From NCBI GenBank assembly GCA_900551745.1, contig URXA01000001.1, positions 62,001 through 126,000 of the forward strand: a DNA stretch of 64,000 nt, given 5' to 3'. The notes beneath the pieces were generated by a model. It was not told where the DNA came from. It did no database searches and saw only the letters and a list, made by a program, of their open reading frames with translations. Position 1 is the first letter of the stretch; every line of letters begins with the position of its first letter. A program made the translations under genes and the position numbers. Below, piece after piece: positions 50,972 through 59,911 of the stretch. Source of the DNA: an uncultured Phascolarctobacterium sp. (GTDB lineage: Bacteria > Bacillota > Negativicutes > Acidaminococcales > Acidaminococcaceae).

Positions 50972-52201
50972 ATGTATATCAAACGTCATTTAGAAACGAC
51001 AATAGAAAAGCTGAATAGCTGTTTTAAGGTACTGCTGCTTACCGGTCCGCGTCAGGTAGGTAAAACTACTTTACTGCGTAGGATTGCTGCGGCAGATCGT
51101 ACTTATGTGACGATGGACGATATCAGCGTACGCAGTTTGGCGATGACTGAGCCGGCGTTATTTCTGCAGCGTTACAAACCGCCGCTTTTGATTGACGAAA
51201 TTCAGATGGCGCCAAAGCTACTTCCTTATATTAAAATGTATGTGGACGAGCAGGGGAAAAACGGTGATTTCTGGCTGACCGGGTCACAGGCTTTTGAGTT
51301 GATGCATGGTGTCAGTGAGAGTTTGACCGGCAGGATCGGTATCGTTAATTTATTGGGGTTGAGTCATGGTGAATTGATTGAACGTCCTGCCGGGCCTTTT
51401 GTGCCGGAAAATGAATTTTTGCTGCGACGTGTGAAGGAGTCGCCTTTGTTACCGATGAGCGATCTATTTGATCAGATTTGGCAAGGCAGTATGCCAGCGT
51501 TGAATAGTGCTTCTGAACAGGATTGGAACTGCTATTATTCATCTTATGTACAGACTTTTCTACAGCGTGATGTAAAAGAATTGGCACAGGTGAATGATGA
51601 ATTGCTATTTTACCGGTTTTTATGTGCTGTCGCCAGCTATACCGGCAGTATGCTTAATTACGCAGCTTTGGCTAAAGAGGCAGAGATAACTCCACCAACA
51701 GCGAAACAGTGGCTAAAGGTTTTGGCAGCAGCGGGTCTGGTATATTTTTTGGAACCGTTTGCGCATCCTAACTTAAAATATGCAGTCAAAGCACCAAAGC
51801 TTTATTTTACAGATACTGGACTTGCGGCATATTTGCTGCGTTGGAGCAGCGCAGCAACATTGGAAGCCGGGGCAATGGCGTCTAATTTTTTTGAGACTTG
51901 GGTTGTTAATGAGATTTATAAAAGCTTTATTAACTGCGGTCAGATACCGCCTCTTAGTTATTTCCGTGATTTCAATACCAAAGAAGTCGAACTTTTGATT
52001 GAGACAGATGGATGTGTATATCCTTTAGCAATTCGTAAAAGTGCACAGCCGGTAAAAGAAATTAAGAAGTTTGAAATTTTGAAACCGGTTGCAGAAGGTG
52101 AAAAAGCCTTGAGAATTGGCTCCGGCGGCGTTGTTTGCCTGGCAAACGATTTATTGCCTGTTGATGCTAAGAACTGGTATATACCTGTGGGCCTATTATA
52201 A
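50972..52201 (+). CDS. AAA-family ATPase with DUF4143 domain
   Basis: 409 residues. Walker A TGPRQVGKTTLL (about 24-35), LLIDEIQMAP Walker B, LTGSQAFELMHGVSESLTGRIGIVNLLGLS (sensor region), then a winged-helix-like part (about 215-265) and the DUF4143 end with YFTDTGLAAYLL and FFETWVVNEIYKSF. The family's role is unknown; some members accompany toxins or mobile DNA. GAGGAA ribosome site. Single gene closed by a terminator shared with the aminotransferase. Confidence 0.92.
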   Translation: MYIKRHLETTIEKLNSCFKVLLLTGPRQVGKTTLLRRIAAADRTYVTMDDISVRSLAMTEPALFLQRYKPPLLIDEIQMAPKLLPYIKMYVDEQGKNGDFWLTGSQAFELMHGVSESLTGRIGIVNLLGLSHGELIERPAGPFVPENEFLLRRVKESPLLPMSDLFDQIWQGSMPALNSASEQDWNCYYSSYVQTFLQRDVKELAQVNDELLFYRFLCAVASYTGSMLNYAALAKEAEITPPTAKQWLKVLAAAGLVYFLEPFAHPNLKYAVKAPKLYFTDTGLAAYLLRWSSAATLEAGAMASNFFETWVVNEIYKSFINCGQIPPLSYFRDFNTKEVELLIETDGCVYPLAIRKSAQPVKEIKKFEILKPVAEGEKALRIGSGGVVCLANDLLPVDAKNWYIPVGLL

Positions 52202-52202
52202 A

Positions 52203-52240
52203 AAACAGACTGCCATTTAACGGCAGTCTGTTTTTTTACA
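52203..52240. terminator. Bidirectional terminator
   Basis: Perfect 12-bp stem AAACAGACTGCC / GGCAGTCTGTTT with a 7-base loop and A/T-rich flanks on both sides, between two convergent genes. Confidence 0.92.
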
Positions 52241-52247
52241 TAAGTGC

Positions 52248-53426
52248 TTATTTTGTATATTTTCTGATAAATCTGTCAAGACGTGTTAATGCTTCATGCA
52301 GGTTATCTTCGCTGTAAGCATAAGAACAGCGGATAAAGCCTTCACCGCTGGCTCCGAAGCTGCTGCCGGGGATAACCAGCACTTCTTCTTCTGTAAGCAG
52401 TTTTTCGACAAATTCCATACTTGTAAGACCTGTTTGTTTAATATAGGGGAAAACATAAAAGGCACCTTCAGGTTCATAAAGGGGCAGCCCGATTTTCTTA
52501 AAACCGTCGATCATGATCTGACGGCGCTTTTCATATTCGGCAACCATTGCCAGCATGTCGTGTTCACAATATTTTAAAGCAGCTATAGCACCGTATTGAG
52601 CCGTGATATTGGCACAGAGTACTACATTTTGATGGAGCAGGTTTGCCGCCTGGACGAATGCTGCAGGAGCGGTAAAATAACCTAACCGCAGGCCGGTCAT
52701 GGCATAAGCTTTCGAAAAGCCGTTTAAAACTACTGTGCGGTCTTTGAACTCGGGGAAGGCTGTGAACATAGTATGTTTTTTGCCGCCATAAGTCAGGTGA
52801 GCATAAAGTTCATCAGAAATGATCATAATATCATGTTTAACAGCCCAGTCGCCAATAGCCTTGATTTGCTCTTTACTCATAATAGCTCCTGTAGGATTGT
52901 TGGGATAACCCAGGAGGATGGCGCGAGTTTTATCAGTTACTGCTTTTTCCAGATCTGTGATCGTGGGAACGAAGCCGTTTTCCAGTTTTGTTTCTACCGG
53001 TACCGGTGTTCCGCCTGCTAAAATGATGCATGCTTTATTAGCAACGTAACAGGGCTCGGGAATAATGATTTCGCCATCAGGGACCATAATAGTGCGGATA
53101 ACGATGTCTAATGCTTCGCTGACACCTACAGTCACCATAATTTCAGTTTTGGGGTCGTATTGCACGCCATAGTTTTTGTAAGTGTCAGCAGCTATTGCTT
53201 CGCGCAGTTCCAGCATTCCCAGTGTAGAGGTATAGTTGCTTTTCCCTGCATTCAGACTGTCGATGCAGGCTTCACGTACTTTTGCTGGAATATCAAAATC
53301 AGGTTCGCCTACGCTGAGTGGTACAATGTTAGGATTGTTGGCTGTTATTTCCAAAAATTTTGCCAATCCGGAGGGCGGAAGGGCTTTAATAAAGGGAGAG
53401 ATCATTTTGTCGATATTGAAGCTCAT
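52248..53426 (-). CDS. Class I/II pyridoxal-phosphate aminotransferase (AspC/PatA-like)
   Basis: 392 residues from the ATG at 53426, which has AAAGGTGG upstream; an ATG at 53447 precedes that site. Fold type I: VPLSVGEPDFDIPAKVR at the start, YPNNPTGAIMSKEQI, ISDELYAHLTYGG, and the PLP-lysine segment NGFSKAYAMTGLRLGY (about residue 235), with RCSYAY near the end holding the carboxylate-binding Arg. Probably uses aspartate or aromatic/branched amino acids with 2-oxoglutarate; substrate not fixed. Monocistronic. Confidence 0.93.
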   Translation of the reverse strand: MSFNIDKMISPFIKALPPSGLAKFLEITANNPNIVPLSVGEPDFDIPAKVREACIDSLNAGKSNYTSTLGMLELREAIAADTYKNYGVQYDPKTEIMVTVGVSEALDIVIRTIMVPDGEIIIPEPCYVANKACIILAGGTPVPVETKLENGFVPTITDLEKAVTDKTRAILLGYPNNPTGAIMSKEQIKAIGDWAVKHDIMIISDELYAHLTYGGKKHTMFTAFPEFKDRTVVLNGFSKAYAMTGLRLGYFTAPAAFVQAANLLHQNVVLCANITAQYGAIAALKYCEHDMLAMVAEYEKRRQIMIDGFKKIGLPLYEPEGAFYVFPYIKQTGLTSMEFVEKLLTEEEVLVIPGSSFGASGEGFIRCSYAYSEDNLHEALTRLDRFIRKYTK

Positions 53427-53582
53427 GGAAGTTATTCCACCTTTCATATAAATATAGAAACAATAAACAAATCAAATCTAACACATCTGTATATAGCTGG
53501 CAAGTTTAATTGTTAAAATATTTTGTATACATGTTAAGTGTAAAGTATTAAACAAATTTTGCTGGTCATTATGAATAAAAGC

Positions 53583-53611
53583 TTGTGCAGAGGCCGTAAC
53601 TATGGTATAAT
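53583..53611 (+). promoter_or_regulatory. rpsB-tsf promoter
   Basis: TTGTGC at 53583-53588, 17-base spacer, TATAAT at 53606-53611, about 105 bases before rpsB, leaving a long leader. Confidence 0.72.
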
Positions 53612-53635
53612 ATCACACGGTGTAAAAATACACAC

Positions 53636-53688
53636 GCAGAATGATCACCCGCTGTCCGCTTGCGGTGAGGGTTAGAGACGATTTCTGC
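53636..53688 (+). promoter_or_regulatory. Structured rpsB leader, possible S2 autoregulatory element
   Basis: GCAGAA (53636-53641) pairs with TTCTGC (53683-53688), enclosing ATCACCC / GGGTTAGA pairing and an inner CCGC-TT-GCGG hairpin. Such compact stacked stems before rpsB are where S2 binds its own mRNA in other bacteria; recognition here is by position and fold only. Confidence 0.45.
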
Positions 53689-53715
53689 GGAGGAAAAAAC
53701 AGGAGGCAAATAAAA

Positions 53716-54453
53716 ATGGCTATTATTTCCATGAAACAATTACTTGAAGCTGGTGTTCATTTCGGTCACCAAACCCGTCGCTGGAACCCTAAGATGGCTC
53801 CGTACATCTTCACTGAAAGAAACGGCATCTACATCATCGACCTGCAAAAAACCGTTAAAAAAGTTGAAGAATGTTATAACTTCCTGCGCGATGTTGCTGC
53901 CCGCGGCGAAAATATTTTGTTCGTTGGCACTAAAAAACAAGCTCAAGAAGCTATGCGCGAAGAAGCTTTACGCTGCAACATGTTCTATGTAAACGAACGT
54001 TGGTTGGGCGGTATGCTGACTAACTTCAAAACTATTCAAACCCGTATCAACCGTTTGCGTAAGCTGGAAGCTATGGAAGCTGATGGAACTTTTGACGTAT
54101 TGCCGAAAAAAGAAGTTATCGGTCTCCGTCTTGAGATGGAAAAACTCACTAAATATCTTGGCGGTATCAAAGACATGAAAAAATTGCCGGGTGCTCTCTT
54201 TATTGTTGACCCCCGCAAAGAAAATATTGCTGTGCTTGAAGCACGCAAACTGAACATTCCTATTGTTGCTACTGTTGACACTAACTGCGATCCTGACGTT
54301 ATCGATCATGTAATTCCTGCTAACGATGACGCTATTCGTGCAGTAAAACTTTTAACTGCAAAAATGGCTGACGCTGTTTTGGAAGGTCGTCAAGGTATGC
54401 AAATGGAAGAAGCTGCTGAAGCTGAAGAAGTTGCAGCTGAAGACGCTGAATAA
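53716..54453 (+). CDS. rpsB: 30S ribosomal protein S2
   Basis: 245 residues beginning MAIISMKQLLEAGVHFGHQTRRWNPKM, the standard S2 start, with AGGAGG 9 bases before. An in-frame ATG at 53641 would add 25 residues out of the leader and is rejected. NGIYIIDLQKT, FVGTKKQA, NERWLGGMLTNFKT and IVDPRKE are visible. The C-terminus is an acidic Ala/Glu tail. Codon use is biased as expected for a highly expressed gene. Followed by tsf. Confidence 0.98.
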   Translation: MAIISMKQLLEAGVHFGHQTRRWNPKMAPYIFTERNGIYIIDLQKTVKKVEECYNFLRDVAARGENILFVGTKKQAQEAMREEALRCNMFYVNERWLGGMLTNFKTIQTRINRLRKLEAMEADGTFDVLPKKEVIGLRLEMEKLTKYLGGIKDMKKLPGALFIVDPRKENIAVLEARKLNIPIVATVDTNCDPDVIDHVIPANDDAIRAVKLLTAKMADAVLEGRQGMQMEEAAEAEEVAAEDAE

Positions 54454-54478
54454 TAATCAAATACTGGAGGACGAATAA

Positions 54479-55129
54479 ATGGCTGAAATTACTGCTGCAT
54501 TAGTAAAAGAACTGCGTGAACGTACTGGCGCAGGTATGATGGACTGCAAAAAAGCTTTGAGCGCAACTGATGGCGATCTTGAAAAAGCAATCGACTTCCT
54601 GCGTGAAAAAGGTTTGGCCGCTGCTGCTAAAAAAGCTGGCCGTGTAGCTGCTGAAGGTTTAGTTGAAGCTTATATCCATGGCGGCGGACGTATCGGCGTT
54701 TTGGTAGAAGTTAACTGCGAAACTGACTTTGTTGCTAAAACTGATGCTTTCAAAGAATTAGTAAAAGACATTGCTATGCACATTGCTGCAACTAATCCGT
54801 CTTACCTCAAACGCGAAGAAGTTCCTACTGCTGAACTTGAGCATGAACAAGCTGTTTTGGCTGAACAGGCTCGCAACGAAGGCAAACCTGAAAAAATCAT
54901 TGAGAAAATGGTTGCAGGACGTATTGAGAAATACTATAAAGAAGTATGCTTGATGGAACAACCTTTTGTTAAAGATCCCGACAAAACTATTTCTGATTTG
55001 ATTACTGAATCAATTGCTAAAATCGGTGAGAATATTTCCATTCGCCGTTTCACCCGTTATCAACTGGGCGAAGGCATTGAGAAAAAAGAAGAAAACTTTG
55101 CGGAAGAAGTTATGTCTTTCGTAAAATAA
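54479..55129 (+). CDS. tsf: Elongation factor Ts
   Basis: Nucleotide exchange factor for EF-Tu. 216 residues, the short form lacking part of the central region of the E. coli protein (283 residues). N-terminal UBA-like domain ITAALVKELRERTGAGMMDCKKAL, then the TDFV motif in NCETDFVAKTDAF that contacts EF-Tu, and ISIRRFTRYQLGEG near the end. Good ribosome site. Strong terminator after it. Confidence 0.97.
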   Translation: MAEITAALVKELRERTGAGMMDCKKALSATDGDLEKAIDFLREKGLAAAAKKAGRVAAEGLVEAYIHGGGRIGVLVEVNCETDFVAKTDAFKELVKDIAMHIAATNPSYLKREEVPTAELEHEQAVLAEQARNEGKPEKIIEKMVAGRIEKYYKEVCLMEQPFVKDPDKTISDLITESIAKIGENISIRRFTRYQLGEGIEKKEENFAEEVMSFVK

Positions 55130-55140
55130 TGAGAAACCGC

Positions 55141-55173
55141 ATAAGAGAACACTTCGGTGTTCTCTTATTTTTT
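55141..55173 (+). terminator. Terminator after tsf
   Basis: Perfect 12-bp stem ATAAGAGAACAC / GTGTTCTCTTAT with a stable TTCG tetraloop, then T run. The gap to pyrH has a possible promoter (TTGGTA at 55224, 17 bases, TAGGAT at 55247). Confidence 0.94.
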
Positions 55174-55283
55174 GCCCGAATGGCTGTAGTTCACAAAAAA
55201 CTCAAGGTAAAAAAGAGGAAATATTGGTAAAATGTAGAATATGAAATAGGATATAGAGTTGCAGAAAATAGGAGGTCGTGGAA

Positions 55284-56009
55284 GTGGCGGAGAAATCAAA
55301 GTATAAGCGTGTCATTTTAAAATTGAGCGGTGAAGCTTTAGCAGGTGACAAAGGGTTCGGTATTGACCCGGAAACGGTTGAGTCCATAGCTTCACAAATC
55401 AAAGATGTTACGGAATGTGGTTTAGAAGTCGCTATTGTCAACGGCGGTGGCAACATCTGGCGTGGTTTATCGGGAAGTTCGAAAGGTATGGACCGCGCTA
55501 CTGCAGATTATATGGGAATGCTTGCCACAGTTATCAATTCTCTGGCGCTGCAGGATGCTTTGGAGACTCTGGGAGTCCCAACGCGTGTGCAAACAGCGAT
55601 CGAAATGCGTCAGATTGCAGAAACGTATATTCGCAGACGTGCCATACGTCATATGGAAAAAGAGCGTGTAGTTATTTTTGCCGCTGGTACTGGTAATCCT
55701 TACTTTTCAACAGATACCACGGCTGCTTTAAGAGCGGCTGAGGTAGAAGCCGATGCGATTTTAATGGCTAAAAAAGGTGTTGACGGTGTTTATGATTGCG
55801 ATCCGGCTAAAAATAAAGATGCGGTAATGTTTGAAAAACTTGATTACATCGAAGTTATTCAAAGAAAATTGAGTGTAATGGATTCTACAGCAATCAGTCT
55901 TTGTATGGATAATAAAATTCCTATCGTAGTATTTAATATTGATAAACCGGGTAACATTTTGCGTGCTGCCTTAGGCGAAGAGATCGGTACCCTGGTGGGA
56001 GGAAAATAA
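55284..56009 (+). CDS. pyrH: UMP kinase
   Basis: Phosphorylates UMP to UDP. 241 residues from the GTG at 55284, 8 bases after AGGAGG; a GTG at 55278 is only 2 bases from that site. Amino-acid-kinase fold: ILKLSGEALAG, VNGGGNIWRGL, DRATADYMGMLAT, TGNPYFSTDTTAALRA and KKGVDGVYDCDPAKNKDA. Feeds nucleotide pools; classically clustered with tsf and frr. Hexameric in known relatives. Confidence 0.97.
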   Translation: MAEKSKYKRVILKLSGEALAGDKGFGIDPETVESIASQIKDVTECGLEVAIVNGGGNIWRGLSGSSKGMDRATADYMGMLATVINSLALQDALETLGVPTRVQTAIEMRQIAETYIRRRAIRHMEKERVVIFAAGTGNPYFSTDTTAALRAAEVEADAILMAKKGVDGVYDCDPAKNKDAVMFEKLDYIEVIQRKLSVMDSTAISLCMDNKIPIVVFNIDKPGNILRAALGEEIGTLVGGK

Positions 56010-56011
56010 TC

Positions 56012-56575
56012 ATGGCAACAGTAAAAGAAATCATTGAATTAACAGAAAGTAAAATGCATAAAACTACTGATGTACTGCGCGTTGATCTTGCTTCTGTTCG
56101 TGCAGGACGAGCTACTCCGGCTCTGCTGGAAAAGGTTATGGTAGATTATTACGGAACACCGACACCTGTTAATCAGGTAGCAAGCGTTACTGTACCTGAA
56201 CCGAGAATGATCATTATCCAGCCTTGGGAGAAAAATCTTCTGAAGGATATTGAAAGAGCTATTATGAAATCTGATTTGGGATTGAACCCTAACAGTGATG
56301 GTGCTGTAATTCGGTTGAATCTGCCGCAGCTGACAGAAGAACGCCGTAAAGAGATTGTAAAAACTGTTCATAAAAAATCTGAAGATGCACGTGTGATTGT
56401 GCGGAATCTGCGTCGTGACGCTAACGATGCTGTGAAGAAAGCAGAGAAGGCTAAAGAAATCACTGAGGATGAAGCTAAAAAAGGTACCGATGATATTCAG
56501 AAGATGACTGATAAAATTATCAAGGAAATCGACAATATCATGGCTAATAAAGAAAAGGAAGTTATGGAGATCTGA
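56012..56575 (+). CDS. frr: Ribosome recycling factor
   Basis: Splits post-termination ribosomes together with EF-G. 187 residues, normal length. DLASVRAGRATPALLEKVMVDYYGTPTPV, VTVPEPRMI and IRLNLPQLTEERRKEIVK are conserved. The tail is Lys/Glu-rich helical. Two bases after pyrH; its stop shares one base with the next ATG. Confidence 0.98.
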   Translation: MATVKEIIELTESKMHKTTDVLRVDLASVRAGRATPALLEKVMVDYYGTPTPVNQVASVTVPEPRMIIIQPWEKNLLKDIERAIMKSDLGLNPNSDGAVIRLNLPQLTEERRKEIVKTVHKKSEDARVIVRNLRRDANDAVKKAEKAKEITEDEAKKGTDDIQKMTDKIIKEIDNIMANKEKEVMEI

Positions 56576-56817
56576 TGCTGATACCTGATGTGTTGGCACT
56601 GCCTTTGGCAGAAGCTATTGCCAGACTGGAAGCTGCCGAGATCGGATATACGGTTGCTGCTACGCAGCCGCCGCGCCGGCAAAACGAAGTTGTGGCGGAG
56701 AAGATAGCTGTTGAATATGTGGTTAGGCAGAGTTTGCTGTCTGACAATAAAGTAGCTCTTGTAACAGTAAAAAAATATAGAAAGGAGGTGCTGGAGAATG
56801 GCATTAGTAATCAATAA
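56575..56817 (+). CDS. Small PASTA-like protein of unknown function
   Basis: 80 residues. LIPDVLALPLAEAIARLEAAEIGYTV resembles the first strand-helix of a PASTA domain (V/IPDV.G....A...L...G), and VVRQ after about residue 48 fits its last strand. No signal peptide or membrane segment, unlike usual PASTA proteins. Start overlaps the frr stop and its end overlaps the ferredoxin gene by 20 bases, so the three are translated in series. Function unknown. Confidence 0.7.
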   Translation: MLIPDVLALPLAEAIARLEAAEIGYTVAATQPPRRQNEVVAEKIAVEYVVRQSLLSDNKVALVTVKKYRKEVLENGISNQ

Positions 56818-56968
56818 AGACGAATGTATCGGTTGCGGTTCCTGCGCTTCTACCTGCCCCGTAGGTGCTATTAAAGAAGCTGACGGTAAATATGAAATCG
56901 GTGATGAATGTGTTGAATGCGGCGCTTGCGCTGGTGTTTGCCCTGTAGGTGCTATTAAACAACCTTGA
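56798..56968 (+). CDS. 2[4Fe-4S] ferredoxin
   Basis: 56 residues, clostridial-type electron carrier. Two CxxCxxCxxxCP clusters: CIGCGSCASTCPVGAIKEA and CVECGACAGVCPVGAIKQP, giving two four-iron clusters. AAAGGAGG lies 9 bases upstream of the ATG. Serves low-potential electron transfer in anaerobic metabolism; the partner enzyme is not in the window. Ended by a C/G-rich hairpin. Confidence 0.97.
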   Translation: MALVINKDECIGCGSCASTCPVGAIKEADGKYEIGDECVECGACAGVCPVGAIKQP

Positions 56969-56981
56969 TTTTAAGTTTTTA

Positions 56982-57026
56982 GGACTGCAAGGCCCCCTCT
57001 AAGAGGGGGTCTGTCAGTTTTATTTA
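56982..57026 (+). terminator. Terminator after the ferredoxin gene
   Basis: CCCCCTC-TAA-GAGGGGG stem (about 56993-57009), extended outward by imperfect pairing of ACTG with CAGT, then TTTTATTT. Confidence 0.82.
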
Positions 57027-57044
57027 TCCCAGGGAAGGGTTGGT

Positions 57045-57842
57045 GTGCTTGTGTTTAACAGCTTGTTCAAAATCAAGAAGAATACAAACCCCGACGTAAA
57101 TGACGTAAATATCGATATCGATGGTATTAATTTAGCTGATGTTCCGCAGCATATAGCAATTATTATGGACGGTAATGGCCGTTGGGCTAAAGCGCAGGGA
57201 AAAGTGCGAACCTTTGGACATCAGGCCGGAGCTGAAACTTTAAAAACTATTGTTAAAATTGCTGATAAAATTGGTGTTAAAGTTATCAGTGCTTATGCTT
57301 TTTCGACAGAAAACTGGAAACGACCTGTTACTGAGGTCAGTTTTATTATGGAGCTTTTAAGCCGTTATCTGACCAGTGAGATTGAAGAATTTAATCGAAA
57401 CAATGTTCAGGTTCGTTTTATGGGCTCACGTGAAGGTTTGCCGGAAGTTGTAAAACAGAAAATGGATCACGCTGTGGAAGCAACTAAAAACAATACCGGT
57501 ATTATTTTAAACTTGGCAATAAACTACGGTGGGCAGGCCGAAATTTTACAGGCAATACAGCTTATTGCGGCAGATACCGAAAAAGGCTTGCTTAAAGTAG
57601 AGGATATACAGGCAGAAACTTTTGAAAATTATCTTTATACGGCTGGCTTGCCCGCGCCTGATCTTTTGATCAGACCGGGAGGAGATAAACGTATCAGTAA
57701 TTTTATGCTGTGGCAAATCGCATATGCGGAAATTTGGACTACCGATGCATATTGGCCTGCTTTTACCCCTGAAATGTTTTTGCAGGCAATCAAAGAATAT
57801 CAGGGGCGCGAACGACGCTTTGGCGGATTAGTGACAAAATAA
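57045..57842 (+). CDS. uppS: Isoprenyl transferase (undecaprenyl diphosphate synthase)
   Basis: Makes the C55 lipid carrier used for peptidoglycan and the surface polysaccharide upstream. 265 residues, GTG start, AAGGG ribosome site. AIIMDGNGRWAKAQG (catalytic Asp) and AFSTENWKRP, then RPGGDKRISNFMLWQIAYAE, in which most relatives have RTSGEQR; the substitution G-G-D-K is mild. An N-terminal extension of about 30 residues precedes the core. First gene of uppS-cdsA-dxr-rseP-ispG-proS. Confidence 0.96.
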   Translation: MLVFNSLFKIKKNTNPDVNDVNIDIDGINLADVPQHIAIIMDGNGRWAKAQGKVRTFGHQAGAETLKTIVKIADKIGVKVISAYAFSTENWKRPVTEVSFIMELLSRYLTSEIEEFNRNNVQVRFMGSREGLPEVVKQKMDHAVEATKNNTGIILNLAINYGGQAEILQAIQLIAADTEKGLLKVEDIQAETFENYLYTAGLPAPDLLIRPGGDKRISNFMLWQIAYAEIWTTDAYWPAFTPEMFLQAIKEYQGRERRFGGLVTK

Positions 57843-57862
57843 ATTAAGCAGGTGTAAAAGAT

Positions 57863-58717
57863 ATGTTGACTCGTATTTTGACAGGTTTGGTAGGCGTTCC
57901 GATAGTAGTATGGCTGCTTCATAGCGGCGGTATGCTTTTTAATGCTGCAATATTTGTACTGGCAGCTATTGGCTGGCTGGAATTTTATAATATGGCCAAA
58001 AATAAAGGCTATAATATTTTTTATTTTTCGTCCGGTATTATGACATTGGTACTGGTAGGAAGTTTGATGTATTTGGATGATTCTATTTATACATTATATT
58101 CACTGCCGCTTTTTCTGGTCGTAACTATTATTGCTATTTTACTGGAAGGCCTGCATAGGCACTGTAAAGGTCATTTGGTTGAGAATGTTGGTTTGTCGGT
58201 TATGGCGGTTTTATATATCGGCATTTTGTTTTTCCACTTTGGTCTTTTAAGGCAGTTACCATTTGAACCGGTGGTTATTGGCTCATTCGTTTTAGAAGGC
58301 GGCGAATGTTTTTTTTGGCTGATTATGCTTGGAACATGGGCCAGTGATACTTTTGCTTATTTTGTTGGCAGTGCGATCGGTAAACGTAAATTGTGTCCAA
58401 ATGTCAGTCCTAATAAATCTGTAGAAGGGGCTGCAGCCGGATTTATCGGCTGTCTGGCTGTAATGGTTTATCTGGGAGTAAAGGTGTTAGATATGGCGAT
58501 AGTACAGGCAGCTGCATTAGGTTTATGCGTAGCTGTTTTTGCGCCGCTGGGAGATTTGGTAGAGTCGATTTTGAAACGCTCCTTTGGCGTTAAAGATTCT
58601 GGTAAGATTTTTCCGGGACACGGTGGAGTTTTAGATCGTTGTGACAGCTTATTGTTTGCCATACCGCTTGGCTATTATGTTTTAGTGTTTTCGGTTTTGT
58701 TGACTAAAACACACTGA
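57863..58717 (+). CDS. cdsA: Phosphatidate cytidylyltransferase
   Basis: Forms CDP-diacylglycerol for phospholipid synthesis. 284 residues, about 8 membrane helices. The signature near the C-terminus is complete: SDTFAYFVGSAIGKRKL, SPNKSVEGAAAG, and GDLVESILKRSFGVKDSG followed by PGHGGVLDRCDSLLF. AGGTG ribosome site. Between uppS and dxr as in many Firmicutes and proteobacteria. Confidence 0.97.
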   Translation: MLTRILTGLVGVPIVVWLLHSGGMLFNAAIFVLAAIGWLEFYNMAKNKGYNIFYFSSGIMTLVLVGSLMYLDDSIYTLYSLPLFLVVTIIAILLEGLHRHCKGHLVENVGLSVMAVLYIGILFFHFGLLRQLPFEPVVIGSFVLEGGECFFWLIMLGTWASDTFAYFVGSAIGKRKLCPNVSPNKSVEGAAAGFIGCLAVMVYLGVKVLDMAIVQAAALGLCVAVFAPLGDLVESILKRSFGVKDSGKIFPGHGGVLDRCDSLLFAIPLGYYVLVFSVLLTKTH

Positions 58718-58740
58718 TTATATTATTCGGAGGCTTCAAA

Positions 58741-59892
58741 ATGAAAAATGTTTCCGTGCTTGGCAGTACCGGGTCCATTGGTAAACAGACATTAGAGGTT
58801 GCTGCAGCTAATCCTGATAAGATAAAGATCAGAGCGTTGGCGGCACATACAAGTGATGTTTTATTGGAAGAACAGATTAATATTTTTCAGCCTGATATTG
58901 CGGCGCTTTCTGATGAGGCTGCTGCAGAGCGGTTGAAAAAACGTTATACCGGCAAGACGAAAATCCTTGCAGGAGAAGCTGGCCTTTTAGAAGTGGCTAC
59001 GTTCAGCGAAGTTGACACAGTTTTAGCTTCAATGGTCGGTTATGCCGGTCTGAGACCCACTCTGGCTGCGATTGAGCATGGTAAAGACATAGCTTTGGCT
59101 AATAAAGAAACGCTGGTTGCTGCAGGCAGTATTGTTATGAGTGCGGTAGCAGAGCACAATGTTAGTTTATTGCCGGTCGACAGTGAACACAGTGCCATTT
59201 TTCAAGCTTTGGCAGGTGGTAAGCATCAGGAAGTTAAGCGGTTGCTGATAACTGCTTCTGGCGGTCCTTTTCGTGGCAAAAGCAGAGCTGAGCTTGAAAA
59301 TGTGACTTTAGAACAGTGTTTGAAGCATCCAAATTGGAGTATGGGCAGAAAAATAACTGTTGATTCTTCTACTCTGGCTAATAAAGGGTTGGAAGTTATT
59401 GAGGCGCATTGGCTTTTTGGCATGCCTTATGAAAAAATCGATGTAGTTGTACATCCGCAGAGCGTAATCCATTCTTTGGTTGAATATCAGGATGGGTCTG
59501 TTTTGGCTCAGTTGGGACTGCCCGATATGCGTTTGCCGATCCAGTACGCTTTTTCATATCCAGAGCGATTTGATAATGCTTTCGGACAGCTGGATTTAGT
59601 AAAAGCAGGTCAATTGACGTTTGAAGCTCCTGATTTGGAAGCATTTCCGGCACTGAAACTTGCTGTCGAATGCGGTAAAGCAGGAGGTACCTTACCTTGT
59701 GCATTTAATGCTGCTAATGAAGAAGCTGTGTACGCATTTTTGGACAATAAGATCAAATACCTTGATATTTCGATGACTATAGAAAAGATTATTGCCAGAC
59801 ATCAGAATATATTGCAGCCTGTTATTGAGGATATAGAGCAGACAGATGCTGAAACTCGCAGGCTGACCAGAGAAATTTTAAAAAACTTGTAA
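58741..59892 (+). CDS. dxr: 1-deoxy-D-xylulose-5-phosphate reductoisomerase
   Basis: Second step of the MEP isoprenoid pathway. 383 residues. GSTGSIGKQTLEVA (NADPH), LANKETLVAAG, PVDSEHSAIFQAL (metal and substrate), ASGGPFRG, and HPNWSMGRKITVDSSTLANKG are all present. GGAGG ribosome site. ispG lies two genes on, so the operon covers two MEP steps plus uppS for chain extension. Confidence 0.98.
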   Translation: MKNVSVLGSTGSIGKQTLEVAAANPDKIKIRALAAHTSDVLLEEQINIFQPDIAALSDEAAAERLKKRYTGKTKILAGEAGLLEVATFSEVDTVLASMVGYAGLRPTLAAIEHGKDIALANKETLVAAGSIVMSAVAEHNVSLLPVDSEHSAIFQALAGGKHQEVKRLLITASGGPFRGKSRAELENVTLEQCLKHPNWSMGRKITVDSSTLANKGLEVIEAHWLFGMPYEKIDVVVHPQSVIHSLVEYQDGSVLAQLGLPDMRLPIQYAFSYPERFDNAFGQLDLVKAGQLTFEAPDLEAFPALKLAVECGKAGGTLPCAFNAANEEAVYAFLDNKIKYLDISMTIEKIIARHQNILQPVIEDIEQTDAETRRLTREILKNL

Positions 59893-59911
59893 TGAGAGGG
59901 GGAACTCGGAC

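Noticed and set aside
53641..53715. Upstream in-frame ATG that would lengthen ribosomal protein S2
   Set aside because: It lies in a structured leader and lacks a ribosome site, while the ATG at 53716 has AGGAGG and gives the usual S2 N-terminus.
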